20,214 nt of DNA from an uncultured Bacilli bacterium (GTDB lineage: Bacteria; Bacillota_I; Bacilli_A; RF39; UBA660): NCBI GenBank assembly GCA_947632275.1, contig CANROR010000016.1:1-20214 (forward strand), given 5' to 3'. The notes under the pieces are model-generated. The model ran no database searches. It worked only from the letters and a program-made list of their open reading frames with translations, and had not been told where the DNA came from. The position numbers and the translations under genes were made by a program. Below, one piece after another: positions 1 to 8,500 of this stretch (position 1 is its first letter; each line of letters begins with the position of its first letter).

Positions 1-471
1 GGCCAGTTCAATTTATATCAATATACTGCCATTGATGAATTCTCTCGCTTTCGTTATTTACAAATATATGGTGAAAAATCAACATATACTTCGTATAAAT
101 TTTTATTAGAAGTAATAAAAAGATTCCCCTTTAAAATTTATACTATAAGAACTGATAACGGAAGCGAATTCACCAAAAGATTAATATCAAATAATCCAAA
201 TGATATTACCATGTTTGAACTTGGCCTTAAAAAGAATGGCATCCATCATGACTTGATCAAACCATATACGCCAAAACATAATGGTAAGGTTGAACGAAGT
301 CATCGAAAAGATAACGAACGGTTTTATAATTGCCATCGCTTTTATTCATTGGAAGATGCCAACAAACAGTTGCAACTTTATTTAAGAGAATATAATAATT
401 TTCCTATGCAACCTCTTGATTGGAAATCTCCCAATGAAAAGCTTCGTGATTATTTTAACAAGTTAAAATAA
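1..471 (+). CDS. IS transposase, DDE/rve integrase core, 3' part only
   Basis: The reading frame is open from the first base to TAA at 469-471, so the N-terminus, with its expected helix-turn-helix, lies outside the window. The translation carries the three acidic positions of an RNase-H-fold DDE transposase: Asp in AIDEFSR, Asp in RTDNGSEF, and Glu in GKVERSHRK after a PYTPKHNG stretch. This pattern is typical of the rve superfamily, including IS3- and IS481-like elements. The protein would cut and join transposon ends. The catalytic residues visible here look intact, and no frameshift is seen. The family assignment below the rve level is uncertain. It ends about 170 bp before the secretion locus and is read in the same direction, so the element marks the upstream border of that locus. 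Confidence 0.85.
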   Translation, partial: GQFNLYQYTAIDEFSRFRYLQIYGEKSTYTSYKFLLEVIKRFPFKIYTIRTDNGSEFTKRLISNNPNDITMFELGLKKNGIHHDLIKPYTPKHNGKVERSHRKDNERFYNCHRFYSLEDANKQLQLYLREYNNFPMQPLDWKSPNEKLRDYFNKLK

Positions 472-477
472 TCTATA

Positions 478-520
478 GTTGGTTTGTCGTGACTCTGTCA
501 CTTTTGTTTGACAAACCTAC
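478..520 (+). repeat. Imperfect inverted repeat, probable IS right-end region
   Basis: GTTGGTTTGTC at 478-488 matches the reverse complement of GACAAACCTAC at 510-520 in 10 of 11 positions, with about 21 bp between the arms. It lies just after the transposase stop codon, where an IS right end is expected. It could also be a transcript hairpin, but no T-tract follows, so it does not look like an intrinsic terminator. The other IS end is outside the window, so the terminal repeat cannot be confirmed. Confidence 0.4.
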
Positions 521-536
521 ATAAAATTAATATAAA
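508..536 (+). promoter_or_regulatory. Putative sigma-A promoter for the T7SS locus
   Basis: TTGACA at 508-513 is a perfect -35 box. After a 17-bp spacer comes TATAAA at 531-536, which matches the -10 consensus in five of six bases. It points towards the WXG100 genes and would start transcription near 543, leaving a leader of about 100 nt. The -35 box lies inside the 3' arm of the probable IS end, while the -10 lies beyond it. That is the geometry of a hybrid promoter made by insertion. A weaker alternative, TTGCAC 545-550 with TATGAA 567-572, is also present. Confidence 0.6.
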
Positions 537-643
537 AATGGCCATTGCACTAGACTTTTGAATTATTATGAAGTAAAATTAAAGAGAATAGAGAGAGGTA
601 GGTAGTGATACCGACTATTCTAAAAAAGGAGGAGGTGAAAAAA

Positions 644-940
644 TTGAATTTAGTTGTAGATCCTAGTCAATTAAGAACTTTAAGTAGCAATGTTGCTAGT
701 TATGCTGATGCTTTTAATGATTTTTTAACTAAAGTAAAAAATGATAATCAAGCCTTAGAAGATGTATGGGTTGGTGAAGATATAATGGCTTATACTAATA
801 CCATAACTGAGCAACAACAAGCTATGGATGCTTTATATACTGCTTTAACTGAAATGGTTGCGACAATGAACAGTATTGCGGCAGCCTATGAAGACGCCCA
901 AAATAGTTTAGCTGCAGCAGCCGGTGGTGGCGGTAATTAA
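644..940 (+). CDS. WXG100/ESAT-6-like T7SS protein 1
   Basis: This 98-residue protein has the size and pattern of WXG100 proteins, which are small helical hairpins exported as dimers by type VII secretion. The turn motif is W42-V-G44, flanked by two amphipathic helices. The tail is Ala- and Gly-rich (AAAAGGGGN). I chose the TTG start at 644 because AAAGGAGGAGGTG (625-637) is an excellent ribosome binding site ending six bases before it. The product then begins with the family-typical NLVVDPSQL. A longer version from GTG 605, adding 13 residues, has its own GAGAGG at 593-598 and cannot be excluded. It is the first gene of the locus and lies 34 bp before a second WXG-like gene. The C-terminal YxxxD signal is not evident here (YEDAQ only). 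Confidence 0.85.
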   Translation: MNLVVDPSQLRTLSSNVASYADAFNDFLTKVKNDNQALEDVWVGEDIMAYTNTITEQQQAMDALYTALTEMVATMNSIAAAYEDAQNSLAAAAGGGGN

Positions 941-974
941 AAAATAAAATTCAAAAATATAAGGAGGTGTTTTA

Positions 975-1289
975 ATGGCAACACAAGGAAAAATGAATTA
1001 TGGCGAAGTAAGAAACTTAGCTAATGATTTACTTGCCCAAGCAGGAAATATGGAAACATATTTTAATTTTATTGATAAAGAAATTAAAAAAATTAATTCT
1101 GGTTCTGGAATTTTTGATGGTGATGCTGCGGCAACTATTGTCGGAAATTTCAATGCATTTACTAGTAAATTTTCTTTATTTAGTGATGCTGTAAGAAACT
1201 GTGGTAATTTTGTTAATAATGCAGTTAGTACTTATGAATCTGTCGATGCTGAAGCAACAAAAGCTACTTCTGGCTTAGGTGGGAATTAA
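975..1289 (+). CDS. WXG100-like T7SS protein 2 (FDG variant)
   Basis: This is a 104-residue helical-hairpin protein of WXG100 size. The central turn reads F47-D-G49, so the hallmark Trp is replaced by Phe. Near the C-terminus, Y87-ESV-D91 fits the YxxxD/E export signal known from T7SS substrates, and the tail ends Gly-rich (GLGGN), like the preceding gene. AAGGAGGTG at 961-969 is a strong ribosome binding site for ATG 975. The two similar-tailed genes sit together ahead of a large hairpin. They may form a heterodimer in which one partner carries the W motif and the other the Y signal, which is an inference from CFP-10/ESAT-6-type pairs. Confidence 0.8.
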   Translation: MATQGKMNYGEVRNLANDLLAQAGNMETYFNFIDKEIKKINSGSGIFDGDAAATIVGNFNAFTSKFSLFSDAVRNCGNFVNNAVSTYESVDAEATKATSGLGGN

Positions 1290-1303
1290 TAATTTAAAAA
1301 AGG

Positions 1304-1335
1304 CCCTTTATTAAAAAATATTCTTTATTAAAGGG
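1304..1335 (+). promoter_or_regulatory. Small stem-loop after the first WXG pair
   Basis: CCCTTTA (1304-1310) pairs perfectly with TAAAGGG (1329-1335) around an AT-rich loop of 18 nt. It lies 15 nt after the stop codon of the second WXG gene. No T-tract follows, so it is not a convincing terminator. It may protect the 3' end of a processed upstream mRNA, together with the larger hairpin directly downstream. Confidence 0.4.
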
Positions 1336-1336
1336 A

Positions 1337-1382
1337 CTTTCTCCTATAAATATTTATTTTTTTAAATATTTATAGGAGAAAG
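1337..1382 (+). promoter_or_regulatory. 20-bp perfect hairpin covering the next gene's ribosome binding site
   Basis: The arm at 1337-1356 is exactly complementary to 1363-1382, giving a 20-bp perfect stem with a six-T loop at 1357-1362. The 3' arm contains GGAG and AGAAAG, the only ribosome-binding-like sequences before the ATG at 1393. A folded transcript would therefore hide the Shine-Dalgarno region of the third WXG gene. It could act as an RNA switch, as a processing or stability element that sets the first two WXG genes apart, or as a partial attenuator. No ligand-binding fold is recognisable. Confidence 0.65.
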
Positions 1383-1392
1383 GAAAATAAAT

Positions 1393-1689
1393 ATGAATGT
1401 TAAGGTCGACACTAGTGAAATAAAAAATGCTTATGATACTTTTAATAATGAATCAGAAGATTTAAGTAACAATATAAATAATTTATTGGCTGAAATTGAA
1501 AAAGTTTCCAGCGTTTGGAAGGGAAATGATTCGGAAAGCTTTGTCACATCCGCTAATGAAAAATTAGTTACTAGCTTAAATAAAATAAAAGAATTAGTTG
1601 ATTTATATAGTCGCGATTTAAAGACCGTTTATCAAAGCTATGATGCTTTAGATGATGCGTTTCTTAATAAAAATATTGAGGTGTTATAA
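1393..1689 (+). CDS. WXG100 T7SS protein 3
   Basis: This 98-residue protein has the WXG turn W42-K-G44 between two helices. C-terminal tyrosine-acid signals follow: Y80-QSY-D84 and the overlapping Y83-DAL-D87 both fit YxxxD. It is expected to be a small dimeric substrate or chaperone of the EssC-driven T7SS. It begins just after the 20-bp hairpin that masks its ribosome binding site, so its translation may be controlled separately from the two WXG genes upstream. The next WXG gene starts 3 bp after its stop, with GAGGTG (1678-1683) embedded in its last codons. This indicates one transcript and probable translational coupling. Confidence 0.85.
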   Translation: MNVKVDTSEIKNAYDTFNNESEDLSNNINNLLAEIEKVSSVWKGNDSESFVTSANEKLVTSLNKIKELVDLYSRDLKTVYQSYDALDDAFLNKNIEVL

Positions 1690-1692
1690 TTT

Positions 1693-1986
1693 ATGAATAT
1701 ATCTTATTCTGATTTAAGAGAAATCAGTAATGCTATTGATAATATATGTACCAAAATTAAAGATAATTTTACTAATATCGAAAATAGTTGCAATGCTCTA
1801 TTTAACAATTCAGAATGGGAAGGAAATAGCGCTGCTTATTTTCAAGAAAAATTTGCTAGTTTATCTTCTAACTTTGAAGAGGCAACTTCAGAGTTAAAAC
1901 AAAGTGTGCAATATTTAAGAAGCGTTTGTTTGACTTATGAAAATGTTGATCAAAACATAGTAAATTCTTTTTCAGGTTTAGTGTAA
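1693..1986 (+). CDS. WXG100 T7SS protein 4
   Basis: This 97-residue protein has W42-E-G44 in the central turn and Y82-ENV-D86 as a YxxxD export signal near the C-terminus. The rest is amphipathic helix, with two unusual Cys residues in the N-terminal helix and one in the C-terminal helix. It probably pairs with the WXG protein encoded immediately upstream. That gene ends 3 bp before this start and supplies its GAGGTG ribosome binding site. The following gene starts one base after this stop codon. It belongs to the T7SSb secreted-partner class by size, motif and context; its exact partner is inferred. Confidence 0.85.
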   Translation: MNISYSDLREISNAIDNICTKIKDNFTNIENSCNALFNNSEWEGNSAAYFQEKFASLSSNFEEATSELKQSVQYLRSVCLTYENVDQNIVNSFSGLV

Positions 1987-1987
1987 T

Positions 1988-2488
1988 ATGGCTAATTATA
2001 GTAATATAGATGTAAAAACCTTAAAAAATACTATAACTAATTTAATAAATAGTATAAATTATGGCGCAATCAATAATGCTTTGGATACTTTTTGGGGTTC
2101 AAATTACTGGCAAAGTAAAGCTAAAGGGGTTTTTACTAAAGCCTTAAATGATCAAAAACAAATAAATTATCAAAAATTAAAAAGGAAGCTGGAAGATTAT
2201 TTAACAATAGCAAATTATATTTCTGCTTGGCAGGAATTATATAATAAAAATCAAGATTTAAAATCAAAAAGAGATGCGGCTTATAAAAATATAAATACCA
2301 CGAATTATAAATATAAAAAAGATGAAAATGGCGATTTTATTTATGATCGATGGGGAAATAAAGTTACAGAACCTTATAATGTTTATAGTAATTATTGGAA
2401 TAATCAGTACAATAGTTATAAAAATACAATAGATGCTAATCAAAGAACAATGAATGATTATGAAACAAAGATAAATAGTTTAATTTGA
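1988..2488 (+). CDS. 166-aa helical T7SS-associated protein, WXG-like N-terminus
   Basis: No named family is recognised with certainty. The first ~50 residues look like a diverged WXG-type helix-turn-helix, with W36-G37 and W41 near the expected turn. A long Lys/Asn/Tyr-rich predicted helix follows (about 50-105). A short insertion reads ENGDFIYDRWGNK (113-125), resembling the beta-turn of YD/RHS-type repeats, and a second helix closes the protein. ATG 1988 begins one base after the previous stop and lacks a strong ribosome binding site, so it is probably translated by coupling. It sits directly before the giant effector gene, where T7SSb loci often encode small helical chaperones that help load the large toxin. 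That role is an inference from position. Confidence 0.65.
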   Translation: MANYSNIDVKTLKNTITNLINSINYGAINNALDTFWGSNYWQSKAKGVFTKALNDQKQINYQKLKRKLEDYLTIANYISAWQELYNKNQDLKSKRDAAYKNINTTNYKYKKDENGDFIYDRWGNKVTEPYNVYSNYWNNQYNSYKNTIDANQRTMNDYETKINSLI

Positions 2489-2509
2489 TAAAAAGAAAGG
2501 AGGTATAAA

Positions 2510-5500
2510 ATGGCGAGCAACTATGTAATAGATATATCTAAATTAAAAGATATTAAAGAACAACTTAAAAACGAAAGTTCAGAATTTAATTCTTTACAAT
2601 CTCGTTTTTTGGCAAGCTATTTTTATACCTCTAATAATGCTACTATAAAAAGTATGGCTAATAAACTTAAACCATTATTTGAAAAAATAAAAACAGGTTA
2701 TACTAATAGTAATGATTGGTATGATAAATATATTTCTAACGCGGAAGCTTTAGAAAATTGCCTTTCTATGGTGGGAAATGCTAGTGCGATAAGTGAACCA
2801 GAAGTTAGCGCCGTAGCCGCGAATATGGCCGAATTAGAAACAATTGAATTAAATATTGCCGGAACGTTTGTTCCTTTAATTGTTAGGCCAGCAATTCAAT
2901 CTAATCTTCTTGGCAATAATTTTGATAAATATTATGATTATGATTATATGAACCAAATACAAAATGCTGCTGCAAATTATGAAAAACAATTATTAGAAAA
3001 ATATGGTTCGGAATTTGGCTCTTTAACAGAATTAGGAGCTTATGTAAGTGAATTATATGTGAAGATTAATAGCAATAATTATACTGATGCTGAATTGGAA
3101 GAATTTTTGACTTTAAATGAGTTATACAACCAAATTAGTAATGAATTACGAACTTTTAATATCAACCAAGAATATTCTAAAAAAGCGAATTTCAAAGATA
3201 ATAATGGTTTTGAGAGTAGAAGCATAGATAAATTAGATAAAATAACTAGTCAAGCTGATGCTAATAAGATGGGGGAATTAAATAATTCAGTTGACAAAGA
3301 AAGTATGCTTTGTCTTTATTTAAATCAAGCTCTAGCGCAAATGGGTACTTTTGGTGGCGATGAAAATATTCTTTACCAATATAGTGATAAATTTGGAAAT
3401 ACTAATTTTTCTTTAGATAATCCAGAAAATACTAGAACTGATGCTAATAATGTTAAACAATTATCATTTAATGACATTATGGCTATGTGCGGCAGTGGCG
3501 GATTAGTGGCTGAATTTGCTCAAAATTTTGGCAAAAGCAACAGTTCTGGTGATGGTCAATATAGTGTTTACGAATATAATAATTCGGCTCAAGCTCAAAA
3601 TTTTGTTCAACAAGTTCTAAAATTAAATGATACCAATTTTTCTAAAATTGAGGGAATGGAAGAATTAAAAATTAATTATAACGGCTTAGAAGTTGAAGTA
3701 TCTACTTTAGCGGAATATGGCGATATATTATATTGCTATTTTAACAATGTTGAAAGCATTTCTTATGATGGTCAAAATTTAAAAATTGGGGAATGTATTA
3801 TTAAAACTAAAGATAGCAACTTTAATTTTTATTTAGAATTTGCTAATTATTTAAGTGCTGAAGATTTGGCTGTATTTAATTATATATATAATACGGAAGG
3901 TGGAGAAGCGGCCTATAATTATTTGAAAAGTATATCTGTTACTTTAAGTAATCGGGTTTTATTCGAATACGATGTATATTTAACTAATTCTGAAAATAAA
4001 ATAAAAGAATTAACCGAAACCTATAATTCATATGTGGAAACGGATATTTGTACACTTTTAATTGAAGTTTTAAATAATAAGTGGGCTATTGCTGATGATG
4101 AAACCGTTGCCTATATATTTACGGATATTAATGGTAATGTTCAAGTTTCATTAGAAAATCCGGCGAATACAGAATCGGCATTAGGATATCATAATGGGGG
4201 AGCTACCAATATTCAAGCTGTAACTTTAAAAGATTTACAAACTATGTATCCTGATAGTGAATTAATTCAAGAATTTGTGGATTTATTTGGCGTTCAAAAT
4301 GGCAATTATTCGAATTTTGAATTAGATTTTAAAAATGCGGATCAACAAGCATGGATGGCTAAAGTTAGTGAGTTACATACTAAAAGTGAAAATGCTAAAG
4401 AAAATCTTGGCAATTTATTATTCGAATTAAAAAAAGAATATTATAGTTTAAAAGCTAAATATAATGGAATTGATAGTTTCCGTTCGGAAAGAGAATTTTT
4501 AAATGATTATTTATTCCAACCTGATTTTGAGGCTAATTGTGGTCTTTCCGACAATGGTAAACTGGAAATAGATAATTGTTTAAATAATTTAATTCAAACT
4601 ACTCAAGAAGATTTGTATGATAATAAAAATATAATGTGTAATTCGCAAGAAGATATTATGAATGTAATTTATGCTTATTTAAATGGTTATGGCGATGTTA
4701 CCTATAATGGGCAAAGCTTTGAAATTAATGGCATGATGGTTTTTACTGACAATATGATGTTTGAAAATTTTGGCGAGTTTGCAAAATTTATGAATGACGA
4801 TGAAATAAAAACTTTAAACTATATTTATAATACTGAGGGTTCAGAAGCGGCATTTGATTATTTAAATAAAATAGATAATATGTTGGATGCTCGATGGTCT
4901 GAGAATAAAAAAGAAGAAGATTCTAAATGGGCTCTTAATCATAAAATATTGGCTTCGGTTTCTTCCGTGTTAATGCATCCTATTGAAGGGATGAATGCCT
5001 TTTTCAATAGCCATAGAGCTGTATTCTCAGGTCAAGATATGTATAGTATTAATATAAATATGTCTAGCGATACTTGGCGGGGAGCAGTTTCTGCTTATAT
5101 AGGTGAAAATTATGGTCATGGGCTCCAATTTGTTTATAATTCTGGCATGAGTTTAGCGGATAATGGTTTATTAATAGCGGTTGATTCGGCAACTGGTCAT
5201 ACGATGACCTTATTTCTGACAACAACTTTAATGGGTTCAAGTGTATTTGGATCGGCTTTAAACGAAGGGAAAGAACGAGGATTGTCTGATGGCAAAGCCG
5301 TTCTTTGGGCATGGTCAAGTGCGGCAGTAGAAACGGCAATGGAATATGGTTCTTTATCCCATTTGATTGGCTTAGAAGAAGGGGCTCAAATTTATGGTCA
5401 AAAATTAGCATCGACATTAGCTTCTTTTTCTAATAATGCTGAACTAAATAGCCTATTAGTAAAAGGGGGAACATTTTTATTTTCGGCTATAAGTCAATCA

Positions 5501-8500
5501 TTGGTTGAAGGTGACGAAGAAGCATGTACCGAAATTGCCAATTTTCTAATGGATATTGTTATAAATGGGAAAAATAGTAATTATTATAAAAATGTTGATA
5601 ATTATGTTAAACAAGGATATTCTCGTAGTGATGCGGTAAATATGGCATCTAATGATTTTATGGGCCAAATATTTGAAGCATGGGAAGGTGGAGCTTTTAC
5701 TGGTGGTATTACTGGAGGCATCCAAGGTATAAGAGTCGGAAATAATTATTCTCAATTTGCTACAACTAATGAAACGGCTAATGCAATCAAGAATGGTGTA
5801 AATGCCACTTTGCATGATGGCACGCAAGTAAATAATTATTTTGATGCATTATCCAAAATTATTGATTTGTTAAGTCAAGCACCTCAAACAATTGAAGTTT
5901 CATCTTTAAATGATATTAAATTTGCCAATGCTTTAAATTTAAGTGATCCAACGCATAGTTACTTTGTTGCGCCTGATGGGACAAAAGTTTTTGCGCCCAA
6001 TACAGTTGAACAATTAGAGTCAATTGATAGCAATAAGAAAGCTGACGAAAATATTGTTTACATGATTAGCGAAGGTGAATTTGTAAGCTTTGATCAAATG
6101 CATGAGTATTTAGAAAATTTAGCCAAAAATGGTATAACATTAAACGATGATATGCAAATAAAATTTGGTATTCAAAAAGCTAATTTGGGTAATAAAGTTG
6201 GCCAAGTTGCAGCTATAGCCGTTGATAATATCGTGGCCATTACGGAAGAAATGCTTGGATCAATTGAAATTCCAAAATTAACCTGTTTTGTCGATGCTGA
6301 AGGACAAAGATATTTTGCAATGCCTGAAAATATGACGCAATTAGAAGACATTCAAAGTGGTACTTATGGTAAGGGTGAAAATCTTTTCCTTGATGGTAAA
6401 GGCAATATATTTACAGCCGAAGCTTTAACCGAACAATTTAGCAAGTCAAGTGCAAGAGTAGCAGAATTAACAAGTCAAATTGGCGATTTTGTAGTATTAA
6501 AAGAAGCTCAAAATAAAGGCGATACGGTAGTAGGAAGAGACACAGATTTTGTAATAGAAGCGATAACATCAGAACAAGACTTTAATGAATATATGGCCAA
6601 AACGGATATCGATAGCTTTGAAATGGAAACCATCGAAAAGGTAAGAGATATAGTAAATGAAAATAATATTCAATTAAGTGCGGAAGAGCTAGCGCGATTG
6701 AATGCCTTATGTGAACGCAATGAATTGTCATTTAATGACGCAATTGAATCTTTAGATGACAATAATGCCAATAAAGTTAAAACAAAATCTTTGAAAGAAC
6801 AAATAATAGAGGTTAAAGATTCTGGCCAAAATGTAGCTATTAAAATTCCAAATGTTAATGTTTTAAACAATAATGCTCTTTTTGAAATAGAAGATTGCAC
6901 TTGCACTTATTTTACATTTACAGCTTCCAATGGTGAAGTTTATAATGTATTTGCTCCTGATACTTTAGAAAATTTGGCTTGGTTTAAATATGAAACTAAT
7001 AAACCTTTCGAAGCTGAAAAACGTTGGGAGTCAAATCAATACAAGGTTGATTTTGAACATACATTATTTTATGATTTTGTAACGCAAAAGGTTTATAATT
7101 ATGACCAAATGGAAGCTTTGATGATTAAATACAATAATCAAGCTCGTAGCATTTTCCAAGAAACACTTAATAAAATAAAAGAAAATTCTAAAGATCAAAT
7201 TTTAATAGATTTTGTTGAAAAATTTGGTAATATTGAAGAATTAACTCCTTCATGGTCGATAATCTATGATGCTTTAGGTGGTAGTTTTGTTCGACGAAAT
7301 GATAATGTTGTTCATTTAGATTTTGGTACTTTTTCTAATCCTAAAAGAATTGAAACTTTCTTACATGAAGTAAGTCATTCAATTCATAATGCGGTTAATA
7401 ATGCGAGAGTGCCTAAAAATTATTCAGTTATGTTGGCAAATCTTGTAAATCATTTAAAAAATAACATAGATGTGGTCCAAAAGTTCGGTAATAAATCCAA
7501 TAAACTTAGAAAACGATTAAAGCGATTAGCGGAAATAAAATTTGATCAAGAAATTGCCAGTGAAATAAGGGAAAATATATTTAGTGAAGAACATCTTAAT
7601 GAAGTTAAAAGTATTTTGGGAGAAGACACTATTTACAGCGAAGAAGAAATTGAGGCATTATTAAAACAAGAATATGAAGAAATTAGAGAAAATGCTATTT
7701 TTGAAATATATGACGATTATATGCGCAATAGAGAAACGCCATTTACCATTATAAATGGTATTTTAGCCGATATATTAGGTATTGGGAATCATGGCGCTTT
7801 ATCTTACCTAGATGAAAATGGACAAATGGTGGAACTTACGGAACGTTTAATATATAGTCATGATACAAATTATGTAAAAAGAAAATCTTATATTGAAACA
7901 TCTTTTCATGAACTTATGGCCGAATTCGGTTCCGGTTTATTATTTGATGCCCAAAATGGGACTAATGAATTTTCCCAAATGTTTATTGATATTTTGGGGC
8001 AAGATTTTTACGATTTTATTAATAATTTTTATCATGAAACTTTGGCTTGTTTAACTAATAAAACTGAACATAATTATGAATTTTTAACCGCTGATGAAAT
8101 TGTTATTTTGGGTACTTATCTAAAAAGTTATGGAGATTTTATGAATGTACCTATTCCAAATGTTAATGATATTACATCTGTCACCTTAAATTCTAATAAT
8201 GTTAAAATGGAAAATGAGAATTATAATTTGTATGATTTAGTATCTAAGGCTGAAGATTTATCTAAAAATGTCGAAACAATTATTAATGGCAGAAATATGA
8301 CTGAAGAGCAGATTAATGAGTTAATTAATAAGTTAATTAATAAATGTTCTCCTTATTCAAATGTAAATTTAAGTAATATTAAAATTTTACAAAGTAATGG
8401 TGAATATTTTACATTTAATAATATTGTTTTAGATGAAAATAATTGTATAATGGATGCTGATAACATAAAGGATAAACTTAAAGCTATATCTAAAAATAAT

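Noticed and set aside
1304..1335. Rho-independent terminator after the second WXG gene
   Set aside because: The stem is short and AT-rich and is followed by ACTTTCTCC, not a T-tract. Genes continue downstream with no clear new promoter.
2486..2491. TGA read as tryptophan (Mollicutes code)
   Set aside because: TGA is followed at once by TAA here, which is ambiguous on its own. The long frames use TGG for Trp and contain no in-frame TGA, so the standard code applies.
5064..5827. Minus-strand open frames of 117 and 93 codons inside the giant gene
   Set aside because: They lie wholly within a continuous 2866-codon gene that has a ribosome binding site and repeated domains. Their products are low-complexity and lack recognisable motifs, so they are antisense shadows.
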